Below are positions 43,518 through 51,493 of a stretch of DNA of 64,000 nucleotides, one piece after another. Numbering within the stretch: position 1 is the stretch's first letter; each line of letters begins with the position of its first letter. The DNA is from CBDHDJ01 sp965261645 (GTDB lineage Bacteria > Pseudomonadota > Alphaproteobacteria > SHVV01), in assembly GCA_965261645.1 (NCBI GenBank), contig CBDHDJ010000001.1, positions 62,001 to 126,000 on the forward strand, read 5' to 3'. Both the position numbers and the translations under genes were made by a program. Under the pieces are notes generated by a model. It did not search any database. It saw nothing but the letters and a program-made list of their open reading frames with translations, and was not told the origin of the DNA.

Positions 43518-44684
43518 TTGGACATTGCTTCTGCCAGCGCGAGTGAGCGACTCAAGGCAGCGGCGGTTGAATATCAAGATCGCGGCGGGCCGGGGTACGA
43601 GCTGCCCCGTGCCCGCGAATACCTCCTGAATTTCCTTGGGGAGAGGTATCAATTGTCCGCTAGTGCGATCCGCAATCAAATCACGCCCCTGCGCGGGGAG
43701 AGCAACGACATCCCGACCGATCTAAAGGGCGTTGCCCCGGGGCACCCCCCCGCCCTCAAAATAATAAACCTTGCGGACCTGCTTTATTCGCCTGCTCCCA
43801 AGATCACCTGGCTGGTCCAGGACATGCTCATGGTCGGTGGATTTAGCATTCTCGCCGCTCGGCCCAAGGCCGGCAAATCCACATTCGCGCGTTCGCTCGC
43901 CGTTGCGGTCGCCCGTGGCAACAAAACATTTCTTGGGCGCAACCTGACGCAGGGAACCGTGCTCTATCTCGCGCTCGAAGATAGCGCGCCGATGCTCGGC
44001 CAAGAACTGAAGAAGCTGGGGCTGAAGTCAACCGATCCTTTTCTTCCGGTGCTCGACCGGCCCATGTTTGAGTACCCTCTGGAGGTGCTCGCTACGACCG
44101 TTGCGGAGCAAAAGCCCATCCTTGTTGTGATCGACAAGATGATGGACTTTCTGCCCTTCTTCGAGGGCAACGACTACAACTCCACAAACAAGGCCGTAAC
44201 GCCGCTGGTGGATATCGCACGGGACTATGACACGCACGTGTTGTGCGTTCACCACCAGCGCAAGGGCGCCCGAGACGAGGATATGGGCGATGCCTTGCTG
44301 GGATCGACGGCGCTCTATGGTGTGGTCGATCACCTGCTGGCGTACAACGTCGATGGAGATGGCCGCAGGACACTCTCAAGCCGCAACCGCTACGGCAATG
44401 ATATCACCAACATGATTGTCGAGATTAACCCCGACGACGGCGGCGTGGTGACGCCGGGCACGACAGCTCAAGAAGAGGCCCGAGGACTGGAAGACGCGAT
44501 CCTTGATTACGTCCGATCTCATGTTCCCGCCAAGCAATCAGACGTGGTGCAAAACGTGACCGGCCGGAACGCCAAAATTATTCGCACGATCAATGAAATG
44601 GTGGAGCGCGGTATTTTGATCCGGGAATACAAGGACCGCAACAAGTATCTGACAATAAACGAAAAATTCGGGGTGGGTATCTAA
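43518..44684 (+). CDS. RepA-like AAA ATPase (replicative helicase type)
   Basis: I choose TTG at 43,518 (MDIASASASERLKAAAVEYQ) because the ORF upstream of it is only the shadow of the AlpA-like gene. Residues ~100-330 form a RecA-fold ATPase: Walker A ILAARPKAGKSTFARSLAV, Walker B PILVVIDKMMDFLPFF, and HVLCVHHQRKGARDEDMGDA. The C-terminal winged helix (DYVRSHVPAKQSDVVQNVTG) fits plasmid RepA/KaiC-like helicases that start replication. Inverted repeats follow directly. Confidence 0.8.
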   Translation: MDIASASASERLKAAAVEYQDRGGPGYELPRAREYLLNFLGERYQLSASAIRNQITPLRGESNDIPTDLKGVAPGHPPALKIINLADLLYSPAPKITWLVQDMLMVGGFSILAARPKAGKSTFARSLAVAVARGNKTFLGRNLTQGTVLYLALEDSAPMLGQELKKLGLKSTDPFLPVLDRPMFEYPLEVLATTVAEQKPILVVIDKMMDFLPFFEGNDYNSTNKAVTPLVDIARDYDTHVLCVHHQRKGARDEDMGDALLGSTALYGVVDHLLAYNVDGDGRRTLSSRNRYGNDITNMIVEINPDDGGVVTPGTTAQEEARGLEDAILDYVRSHVPAKQSDVVQNVTGRNAKIIRTINEMVERGILIREYKDRNKYLTINEKFGVGI

Positions 44685-44685
44685 T

Positions 44686-44793
44686 GTTCCCATATTCCCG
44701 AGTGTTCCGGAATACGGGAACACAACTACCAATCCTTCCTGCCGAGCCAAGTATTCCCATATTCCGACCTCTAGGGAAGGAATATGGGAATAC
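44686..44793. repeat. inverted-repeat cluster after the RepA-like gene, possible origin or terminator
   Basis: GTATTCCCATATTCC (44,751-44,765) and GGAATATGGGAATAC (44,779-44,793) are perfect 15-bp complements with a 13-nt loop. A smaller pair GTGTTCC/GGAACAC lies at 44,703-44,723, and GTTCCCATATTCCC occurs at 44,686-44,699. The repeated unit TTCCCATATTCC occurs at least three times counting orientation. Both an iteron origin and a transcription terminator are possible. Confidence 0.55.
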
Positions 44794-44900
44794 ATGGCGG
44801 GGGCATTGGTGAGTCGGTCGCATCACGGAAGGCGGCAAGGCTGCGAAGCTCGCTGCGGCGGGGATCTCGCGGAGCGTGGTCCGCGGGATTGAAACGTCGC
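44794..44900. other. short gap in the island
   Basis: Between the inverted repeats and the minus-strand coiled-coil gene. A plus-strand stretch without a start codon encodes KAAKLAAAGISRSVVRGIET, which looks like a helix-turn-helix fragment, but no complete gene can be supported. Confidence 0.4.
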
Positions 44901-45206
44901 CTAGTCGATGGCTCCCCACTTCCGGAGTTTGCCATCCAATTCTTCGATACGCGCCCGCACTTCCCTGAGGTCCCTAGATACGCGCTCAAGGTCTGCATGA
45001 GACGGCCATTCTTTGCTCGACGGGGGCGCGCCTATGTACGGAACGGTAGGTGGACCCTTTATGACCCTGTCCAATTCGTCCCGTGCCTTTCCCAGCACCG
45101 CAAGGTAACGGTTCGCCTCGGCCTCGAGCTCGGTACGACGCTTTCTGAAATCGATTAAGTCCTTGAGCACTGTCCCTTCGGCTTCGTTGCCGCCTTCGCC
45201 GGTCAT
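44901..45206 (-). CDS. coiled-coil hypothetical protein of the island
   Basis: ATG at 45,206 follows AGGGAGGAGATC, a good ribosome site. The 101-residue product (VLKDLIDFRKRRTELEAEAN..., HADLERVSRDLREVRARIEE) is mostly charged helix with heptad repeats. It runs opposite to its neighbours. Such small coiled proteins in satellites can be regulators or capsid-size factors, but there is no motif to decide. Confidence 0.6.
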   Translation of the reverse strand: MTGEGGNEAEGTVLKDLIDFRKRRTELEAEANRYLAVLGKARDELDRVIKGPPTVPYIGAPPSSKEWPSHADLERVSRDLREVRARIEELDGKLRKWGAID

Positions 45207-45464
45207 GATCTCCTCCCTAACCAATCTACCCATGCGGGCAATCTACCCGTTCCGCGCACGCCACCGCAATGACACCACGAGGCCACCTCCCTGGCCGGGC
45301 AAATGCGACAAGATGTCGTGTTTCCTTATCGGAATATTAGTTGCACAATAGGAAACTGCGCCATACATTGCTGGCTATGTGGATGCTGATCGACACACAG
45401 CCGCGGCAGGGACCCTGTAGCGCCCCCACAGGCCAACGGGAAGCCGTGTAAGGGGCATTGGGAC
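45207..45464. promoter_or_regulatory. divergent intergenic region before the packaging genes
   Basis: This 258-bp gap lies between the minus-strand coiled-coil gene and the plus-strand terminase gene and should contain the morphogenesis promoter. No clear operator or sigma-70 pair was identified; no small gene is convincing. Confidence 0.4.
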
Positions 45465-46937
45465 GTGCAATCACCGGCTGCCATCGTGAAGGACTTGGGG
45501 CAGCGCTGCGAATTGCAGCCGTTTCATCGACGCTGGCTCAAACGGGCTTACTCCTCCGAGATCAAACTGGCGGCGATGTCCTGCCCGCGTGGTTCGGCTA
45601 AGAGCTGGTTGGTCGGCCAACTCGCCGCACAAGCTCTAACCCCCGGCTCCCCAACATTCGATCCAGGCCGCGAAGTGATCGGCGTATCGGCCAGCATGGA
45701 GCAATCCCGCGTCGTCATGAATTTCGCCCGCGTGGCGCTGAAGGATCGCGAGCACGAATATCGTTGGCTCGATAGCGGGCAGCGCCTGGCCGTGACGCAC
45801 TCCGCCACCAATACGAAGTTTCGCATTCTCTCGTCGAGCGGAAAGCGGGCGATGGGTCTGGAGAACTTCTCGACGATTTACGCCGATGAGCCCGGAACGT
45901 GGGAAGTCAGAAACGGGACGTTGTTGTTTCACTCACTCCGCACGGCGTTGGGCAAGCGGCCGGGCCAGCGCCTATTGATGATCGGCACTCGGGCACCGGC
46001 TGAGCCCGGCTCGTGGTGGCCCGAGCTGCTAGAGGCCGGTAGCGGACCCGGCGTGCATGTCGAGGTGCTGAGCGCGCCCGATGATGCGCCGTGGGACGCC
46101 TGGCGGACGATCCAGGCGTGCAACCCGATGGCCCGCGTCAATCCCGAGCTGCGGGAGGTTCTGTTGCTGGAACGCGACCAGGCGCGCCGCAACGCGACGC
46201 TGAAGCCATCATTCGAGGCGTACCGGCTCAACCGGCTTGTGGGCGTTTCTAAATCCTGGCTATTGCCGCTCGCGGACTGGAAGAAGGTTTTACAGCGCGA
46301 TCCACCCGAGCGCGAAGGCCAACCGATCCTCGGGCTCGATCTTGGCGGCGAGCGCGCCTGGTCCGCCGCCGCGGCCTTGTGGCCGAACGGGAGACTCGAA
46401 TGTTTCGCGATGCTGCCCGGCGAGCCCGGCCTTGAGGAGCGCGAGCGCATGGACGGTGCCCCGGCCGGAAGTTATCGGATGCTTTGCGATGACGGCGTGA
46501 TGGTGATCGACGAAGGCCGCCGCCGCGCCCGCCCCGAGGTGCTGATCGATCACTTGGAGGAGCGGGACATTCGGCCCAGCAACGTGGTGTGCGACCGCTT
46601 CCTAATTAACACGCTGCGCGATGCGGCCCGCGGGCGCTGGCGCATTTCACCAAGGCGGACCAGATGGAGCGAAGCGACTGAGGACATTGCAGCATTTCGC
46701 ACCCTCGCGCTTGATGGTCCGCCGCTACTCTCAATCACGCCCGAAAGCCGGGCGCTGGCGACGTTCTCACTAAGCCAGGCCGAAGTGTCGAGCGATGACC
46801 AGGGCTCCACCAGGTTGATTAAATCCTTTGGAGGAGACCGCAGCCGGGATGACGTCGCTCAAGCGGCGGTGCTCGCCGCTGGTGAAATTGTCCGCCGTCA
46901 ATCGGGTGGCGGTGACTTTCACATGAGGGCGGCGTGA
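45465..46937 (+). CDS. terL: phage terminase large subunit
   Basis: GTG at 45,465. The N-terminal packaging ATPase has the Walker A-like AAMSCPRGSAKSWLVGQLAA (residue ~42) and Walker B FSTIYADEPGTWE. The C-terminal RNase H-like nuclease starts at QPILGLDLGGERAWSAAAAL with its first Asp and includes VVCDRFLINTLRDAA. 490 residues, complete. It packages DNA into the capsid. No small terminase gene was recognised. The stop overlaps the HNH start (TGATG). Confidence 0.88.
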   Translation: MQSPAAIVKDLGQRCELQPFHRRWLKRAYSSEIKLAAMSCPRGSAKSWLVGQLAAQALTPGSPTFDPGREVIGVSASMEQSRVVMNFARVALKDREHEYRWLDSGQRLAVTHSATNTKFRILSSSGKRAMGLENFSTIYADEPGTWEVRNGTLLFHSLRTALGKRPGQRLLMIGTRAPAEPGSWWPELLEAGSGPGVHVEVLSAPDDAPWDAWRTIQACNPMARVNPELREVLLLERDQARRNATLKPSFEAYRLNRLVGVSKSWLLPLADWKKVLQRDPPEREGQPILGLDLGGERAWSAAAALWPNGRLECFAMLPGEPGLEERERMDGAPAGSYRMLCDDGVMVIDEGRRRARPEVLIDHLEERDIRPSNVVCDRFLINTLRDAARGRWRISPRRTRWSEATEDIAAFRTLALDGPPLLSITPESRALATFSLSQAEVSSDDQGSTRLIKSFGGDRSRDDVAQAAVLAAGEIVRRQSGGGDFHMRAA

Positions 46938-47215
46938 TGGACTGGCGCGAAGCGAAGAAGATCACGCGCTCGAAACGCTGGTCGCGGTTCCGCCGTGGCG
47001 TGCTCACGCGCACCCCGTTCTGTTCAAGCTGTGGCGCGGTCGCCCATGAGTTGCACCACCTTCAAACCATGATCGATGCGCCAGACCGCGTCTTCGATCT
47101 CTCGAACGTCACTCCGCTTTGCCGCTCCTGCCACCTGGACGAGCACGCCAATCAACGCGGTTGGACCGAGCGGCGCGAGTTCAGAAACTTCGCAACCGCA
47201 ATGCTGAAAGGCTGA
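46937..47215 (+). CDS. HNH endonuclease
   Basis: ATG at 46,937 overlaps the terminase stop. The 92-residue protein has FCSSCGAVAHELHHLQTM and NVTPLCRSCHLDEHANQRGW, which carry the zinc-binding CxxC pairs and the HH...N...H catalytic pattern. In phages with HNH next to the terminase, the nuclease assists DNA cleavage during packaging. It supports a head-module assignment. Confidence 0.88.
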   Translation: MDWREAKKITRSKRWSRFRRGVLTRTPFCSSCGAVAHELHHLQTMIDAPDRVFDLSNVTPLCRSCHLDEHANQRGWTERREFRNFATAMLKG

Positions 47216-47234
47216 AGGGCCGAAAGGAATCACC

Positions 47235-48533
47235 ATGGAATTACTCACGAAAGCCGAGCGGCTCACGCAAGAACAGTCTCGCAGCCGCGAAAAGGTGATC
47301 GCGCTGAATCGCAAAGCCGACACCGAGGTCGGTCTGACCGATGAGGAGCGCGAAGAGCTTAACACCAATGTTGACCGCCTCGAAGGTCTCGAGTCCGAAC
47401 TCCGGGCGGCGACCATGGCCGAGGCCGCCGAGCGCGCCCAGCTCGAAGAAGAAGCACGTACGGCCGGGCCGGACGATGTCGTTGACCCCGAGACGCGCGA
47501 GCGCAACGAGCTAGCCAAAAAGGCACGCCTTGGCTCCTACTTGCTGGCCGCGATCTCTGGCCGCCGCGTTGACGGACCCGAGGCCGAGTTGCGTGCCGCG
47601 CTCAACATGGGCGACGACGCGATCCCCACGGCCTGCATGGACGTGGAGCACCGCGCCCGGCTGGCTGAGGAACACCGCGCGATCACGCCGGCACCTGGCA
47701 CGGTCGGAATCAACGTGGGCATGGTGCAGCCGTTCGTGTTCGCCGCCTCGATTGCCGAGCGCCTGGGGATCGAAATACGGGACGTGCCGAGCGGCTCCTA
47801 TGCCATCCCGACGATCACGACGGCGCCCAGCACGGCGGCGGCGAAGGCAAAGGGCGCGGCCGCCGATGCTACCGCGGGAGCGCTCACCGTGGCGTCTGCT
47901 ACGCCGAAACGGATTCCGGCACGATTGACCCTCGCGCTAGAGGACGTGGCCGCGGTAGGGACCGAGAGTTTCGAGGAAGGCTTGCGCCAAGCTCTGCAAG
48001 GCCAACTCTCTCACTCGCTCGACAACCAGATCATCAACGGCAGCGGCACCGCGCCCAACCTGTCCGGCCTTATCCACCAGCTTGACAACCCGGACGCCCC
48101 GGCGTCGGGCGCAGAGACCTTCGAGCGCTGGGTGGCCATCGCCGCCAGCGTGATTGACGGCCTGTGGGCCACCATGCTGGGCGAGGTCGCGTCGGTGTGG
48201 CCCGAAGAAGCCTACCGGCAAGCCGCATCCGTTTTCCGGGGTAATCAGTCCGACACTCCTGCGGCCGACTATCTCGTGGCGCGGACGGCGGCTTTCTTCT
48301 GCAACTCAAGAATGCCCGACCCGGCCAGCAACATCGCTACCGGGATCGCCGCTCGCCTAGGGCAGATGGGTATCACTCGGGCCGTCGTGCCGAGCTGGGG
48401 CAGGATCGTCGTCGATGACATCTATTCCAACTCCGCAGAGGGCCAGCGGCATGTCACCGTGTCGGCAATCGTCGGCGACCTGCTCCTGGTACAAGCAGAC
48501 GCCTATGAGCAACTGGCTGCCCGAGTCGCTTGA
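47235..48533 (+). CDS. HK97-type major capsid protein
   Basis: The N-terminal ~110 residues are a coiled scaffold-like delta domain (KAERLTQEQSRSREKVIALN, LTDEEREELNTNVDRLEGLE), followed by the HK97 fold: VGINVGMVQPFVFAASIAER, SGSYAIPTITTAPSTAAAKA, ALQGQLSHSLDNQIINGSGT and AVVPSWGRIVVDDIYSNSAE. The delta domain is normally removed by the prohead protease, here encoded next. 432 residues. TGATG overlap with the protease. Confidence 0.88.
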   Translation: MELLTKAERLTQEQSRSREKVIALNRKADTEVGLTDEEREELNTNVDRLEGLESELRAATMAEAAERAQLEEEARTAGPDDVVDPETRERNELAKKARLGSYLLAAISGRRVDGPEAELRAALNMGDDAIPTACMDVEHRARLAEEHRAITPAPGTVGINVGMVQPFVFAASIAERLGIEIRDVPSGSYAIPTITTAPSTAAAKAKGAAADATAGALTVASATPKRIPARLTLALEDVAAVGTESFEEGLRQALQGQLSHSLDNQIINGSGTAPNLSGLIHQLDNPDAPASGAETFERWVAIAASVIDGLWATMLGEVASVWPEEAYRQAASVFRGNQSDTPAADYLVARTAAFFCNSRMPDPASNIATGIAARLGQMGITRAVVPSWGRIVVDDIYSNSAEGQRHVTVSAIVGDLLLVQADAYEQLAARVA

Positions 48534-49009
48534 TGACCGGCAACGAAACCTATTGCAGCGGGCCGGTGGAAATCCGGGCCGAGGCAGCCGGGCGCACCCT
48601 TACCGGCGTGCTCGTTCCCTTCGGCAAGGTTTCGCCTTCGCACCGGGAGCGGTTCCTACCGGGCAGCCTGACGCCCGCCCCGAGGGGCGTTATCAACGCT
48701 GCTCATGACCGCTCCCGGGCGATCTCCGGTTGGCCTGACGCGGTGGAGTTTCGCGAGACCGCTGACGGCTTCGAGGCGACAATCACCGTTGACGACACCG
48801 ACGAAGCCCGCCAAGCGGTCGAGGAAGTGAGGGCCGGGCGGCTCAATGGTTTCTCGGTCGAGTTCAACCGGGCGCTTTCGTCGATGGTGGATGGCGTGCG
48901 TGAGGTCCGTGAGGCCGTGCTGATCGGCGTGGGGCTCGTGTCGGCGCCAAGCTATCCAGGGACCGTCGTACAGCTTCGACACCTCAAAAGCCGGGCGTGG
49001 ATCACGTGA
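48533..49009 (+). CDS. HK97-family prohead protease
   Basis: ATG at 48,533 overlaps the capsid stop. The 158-residue protein shows the S78 peptidase pattern: TLTGVLVPFGKVSPSHRERF, the His in GVINAAHDRSRAISG and the Ser in GRLNGFSVEFNRA. It matures the capsid protein. In most phages the order is portal-protease-capsid; here it is capsid-protease-portal. Confidence 0.88.
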   Translation: MTGNETYCSGPVEIRAEAAGRTLTGVLVPFGKVSPSHRERFLPGSLTPAPRGVINAAHDRSRAISGWPDAVEFRETADGFEATITVDDTDEARQAVEEVRAGRLNGFSVEFNRALSSMVDGVREVREAVLIGVGLVSAPSYPGTVVQLRHLKSRAWIT

Positions 49010-50010
49010 TGCGGTTGTGGCCCTTCAAGCGCACCGAGGCCCGCGAGGACTGGGGCGAGCGCATCATGGCGTCCTACATGACCGAGGCCGAGACCGGCGG
49101 CGTGGATATTTCGCGCCTGGCCGTGGCCGAGGCGTGTGCCGGAATTGTGGGGCGATGTTTCGCGGCGTGCCGTGTCGATGGTGCCGACATGCTGACGCCT
49201 GATCAGCTCGACATATTGGGGCGCTCCCTGATCCTGCGCGGCGAATATATCGGGCTCCTCACCGCCTCCGGTGGACTTGTGCCAGTCAGCTCGGCTGACG
49301 TGCTCGGGCGTGATGCCGATCCGATGAGCTGGGGCTACCGTTGCCAGTACAGCACCCCCTCGGCCGGCACCATGACGGTTGTCGCGCCTGCCGACGCCGT
49401 GCTGCATGTCCGCACCGGCGCGTCGAGGTCGGCACCCTGGCGCGGGCGCTCACCACTCTCGGGTGCCATGTCCGATGTCGAGCTGGCCGCCGGCGTCGGG
49501 CGCTCCCTCCAGGGCGAGGCCAGGGTGAAGAACCACGTCTATCTGCATCCTCCGCAAAGCGATACTGGCGGACGGCTGACTGAGGACCAAATCGACACCT
49601 TGACTAGCAAGGTGGCGCAGACTCCGAACGGCAAGACGCTCCTCATGAGCGAGCCGCTTCACGCCACGCGGACCAGGCCGGACCCGAGCCAGGCGCTTGA
49701 TGAGGCGCGCAGGACATCGTGCATGGAGATCGCGGCGGCGTGCGGCGTGCCTCCCGTGCTGCTACAGGCTGGCGGCGACGGCAACTCGGCAAGGGAAGCC
49801 TACCGCCGCCTGACGCGGGCCACTATCGAGCCCCTGGGGCGCTTGCTGGCGCATGAGGCGAGCATGAAGCTGGGCGCACACGTCACGCTCCATTTCTCGG
49901 CCTTGAGGGCTTCCGATGTCGCCATGAACGCGCGGGCCTTCGCGGCGTTGGTTTCCAACGGGATTGAGCCAAGCGCGGCGCTCGAGCTGTCGGGCTTGGC
50001 CGAGGCGTGA
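49009..50010 (+). CDS. phage portal protein (short)
   Basis: ATG at 49,009 (MRLWPFKRTEAREDWGERIM) overlaps the protease stop. Portal features: RSLILRGEYIGLLTASGG, APWRGRSPLSGA, HVYLHPPQSDTGG and AAACGVPPVLLQAGGDGNSA, the latter being the conserved GVPPxLL region of HK97 portals. At 333 residues it is somewhat shorter than usual (~400). It is the last plus-strand gene of the island. Confidence 0.85.
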   Translation: MRLWPFKRTEAREDWGERIMASYMTEAETGGVDISRLAVAEACAGIVGRCFAACRVDGADMLTPDQLDILGRSLILRGEYIGLLTASGGLVPVSSADVLGRDADPMSWGYRCQYSTPSAGTMTVVAPADAVLHVRTGASRSAPWRGRSPLSGAMSDVELAAGVGRSLQGEARVKNHVYLHPPQSDTGGRLTEDQIDTLTSKVAQTPNGKTLLMSEPLHATRTRPDPSQALDEARRTSCMEIAAACGVPPVLLQAGGDGNSAREAYRRLTRATIEPLGRLLAHEASMKLGAHVTLHFSALRASDVAMNARAFAALVSNGIEPSAALELSGLAEA

Positions 50011-50135
50011 TGGCCCCAAGCGCGGTTCGGGAAGAAGATCAAGCCTGCTGCGAGGCGCAAGTGGCGACACTGAATTGAGGGTGCCGTCAATGGGGAGTTG
50101 GCCCGGAACGGATTGAGGGCGCGGCGATCCCTTCC

Positions 50136-50360
50136 CTATTTGCCCCCTCCCGTGAGTGGAATGACTATCTTTAATGCGCAGAACGCCATGCCAACAGCCA
50201 GAATCCATTGTATAGCCGTCGCGGGCGCTCCTAAAGGGAAGTGAGAGCTCGCCAAAAATACAACGGCGATGATTGCGGCACAAACCGCTCCTTGAAGTTG
50301 GCGGGCTGATCCATGCCTTTCAATAAGAGCGATGAGTTTATCGGGAATGCTTTTTTTCAC
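50136..50360 (-). CDS. small membrane protein of the terminal cassette
   Basis: GTG at 50,360 lies inside the end of the upstream gene. 74 residues: a basic N terminus (KKSIPDKLIALIERHGSARQ) and two hydrophobic helices (GAVCAAIIAVVFLASSHF, IQWILAVGMAFCALKIVI). Family not recognised. It overlaps gene 50,338-50,721 by 23 bp, so the two are co-expressed. Confidence 0.65.
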   Translation of the reverse strand: MKKSIPDKLIALIERHGSARQLQGAVCAAIIAVVFLASSHFPLGAPATAIQWILAVGMAFCALKIVIPLTGGGK

Positions 50361-50721
50361 TCTTTGCTAGGTGCATACAAACGAGAAGGCAGGCGGACGA
50401 CGCTGCAAAGAACAACAGACCGATCGTGCTCCATACCGGCTCATCAACAATAAGGCCACCCAATAGGCTTGGAAGGCTCAAGGCAAAGCATACCCAGGCG
50501 GCGTGGAAAAATCGGTGCGTTAGCCTGGAAAAAGAATGCGTCACTTCCTCCGCCACAGGGTTTGATATGCTGATCTCCAGCATACCTTCATTGGAAACCC
50601 CCTGGGTTTGGTATCTCCCTTCGCGGCTAGGTGTGGCAGGTATGGCTATTGTGTCCGTGCCCGACCACATGGGGCGGGCGGGGGCCCTACCCTCGGCTTC
50701 CTGCCAAATCATCGCATTCAT
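50338..50721 (-). CDS. two-helix membrane protein of the terminal cassette
   Basis: ATG at 50,721 overlaps the previous stop as ATGA. 127 residues: a ~65-residue soluble N-terminal part (PATPSREGRYQTQGVSNEGM), then two transmembrane helices (FFHAAWVCFALSLPSLLGGL, TIGLLFFAASSACLLVCM) and a charged tail. Family not recognised. Membrane proteins translated with a soluble partner are common in defence and exclusion cassettes, but nothing here proves that role. Confidence 0.7.
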   Translation of the reverse strand: MNAMIWQEAEGRAPARPMWSGTDTIAIPATPSREGRYQTQGVSNEGMLEISISNPVAEEVTHSFSRLTHRFFHAAWVCFALSLPSLLGGLIVDEPVWSTIGLLFFAASSACLLVCMHLAKSEKKHSR

Positions 50722-50984
50722 GATTGAAGTTTCCGCTTGAGGCCATCCGGCACTTCCGAAATACGCACAATGTTTGTGGACTGGACGATGTAGACTGGAT
50801 TCCCATCCTGATCATACTCACCTTCAACGCGCAAGGCCTCAACCACACTGGCCTTGATCGTGACCAGGGTTCCGTCCCCCAAACGCACGTCACTGAATCG
50901 CTCGTTGGACTCCAGGACAGGAACTACAGTGCCTTCGTGCGTTTTGCCGCTATTGTCCGTGATTTTCTTTTTCTCTCCGGCCAT
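50718..50984 (-). CDS. small soluble protein of the terminal cassette
   Basis: I use ATG at 50,984 (MAGEKKKITDNSGKTHEGTV); TTG at 50,993 is possible. 88 residues, predicted mostly beta (VVPVLESNERFSDVRLGDGT, LVTIKASVVEALRVEGEYDQ). The repeated strand pattern suggests a small barrel, but I do not recognise the family. First gene of a tightly overlapping three-gene minus-strand unit. Confidence 0.65.
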   Translation of the reverse strand: MAGEKKKITDNSGKTHEGTVVPVLESNERFSDVRLGDGTLVTIKASVVEALRVEGEYDQDGNPVYIVQSTNIVRISEVPDGLKRKLQS

Positions 50985-51168
50985 CAACTGCAACCTCTGT
51001 GTTCAAGGGCGCCGGTGAAAAGACTTGTCATTGCCCCAGACTCAGACCGACACGACGTCTCAATTATCACTGAACTCCCTGCACACTATCCCGCATTTGA
51101 TCCTCGCGGCAACGACTGATCGCACCTGCGCCGCCGTGCCGACACGGCGCCTCGGCAACGCGAACAAT

Positions 51169-51189
51169 GGTGACATAGTGGTGACACGG
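51169..51189 (+). repeat. integrase arm-type repeat, right
   Basis: Identical over 21 bp to 41,706-41,726 and 45 bp from the tRNA-Lys 3' end. It has the same orientation on the plus strand as the left copy. Confidence 0.6.
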
Positions 51190-51233
51190 ATTTCCTGCCG
51201 AACTGGTGATTTCACCTAAGTTATTGAAAAAAC

Positions 51234-51309
51234 TGGTGGGCACGGCAGGAATCGAACCTGCGACCGTCTGATTAAAAGTCAGATGCTCTGCCAACTGAGC
51301 TACGTGCCC
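51234..51309 (-). tRNA. tRNA-Lys (anticodon TTT)
   Basis: The 76-nt gene on the minus strand starts GGGCACGTAGCTCAGTTGGC and ends GTGCCCACCA with CCA encoded. The anticodon arm is CTGACTTTTAATCAG with anticodon TTT, and the T arm GCAGGTTCGATTCCTGC is fully paired. It is the attachment target of the island; its 3' half was probably supplied by the island. Confidence 0.95.
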
Positions 51310-51493
51310 GGCGAGGTGTGGGCGACCATAGGCAGGCGTCCCGCTCCGGTCAATACGACCTTCCGCCCCATGCCGCGCGCCCCTCTCACTCGACGATGTG
51401 GTGCTTGCCGAGGGGCGTGACGCTCGCTGCCTCCGGGCCCATCCCGCCTTCCCCGTCGGCCAGCTGCGATGCGTCTCGCGTAGAACAGCACAG

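Larger units (their letters stand above)
41577..51233 (+). mobile_element. tRNA-Lys-integrated compact phage satellite or prophage remnant
   Basis: Bounded by the tRNA-Lys fragment (41,530-41,576) and the intact tRNA-Lys gene (51,234-51,309), with a 21-bp direct repeat near each end (41,706-41,726, 51,169-51,189). Contents in order: P4-type integrase, small protein, AlpA-like protein, RepA-like ATPase, inverted repeats, terminase, HNH, capsid, protease, portal, three-gene cassette. No tail, lysis or connector genes are seen in this 9.7 kb, which is the size and set of capsid-forming satellites. Confidence 0.75.

Noticed and set aside
44686..44793. CRISPR-like array
   Set aside because: The repeats are few, inverted and not regularly spaced; no cas genes are near.
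44784..45158. Plus-strand 124-residue frame in the island
   Set aside because: No ribosome site or motif; the opposite strand has a better start signal and a coherent coiled-coil protein.
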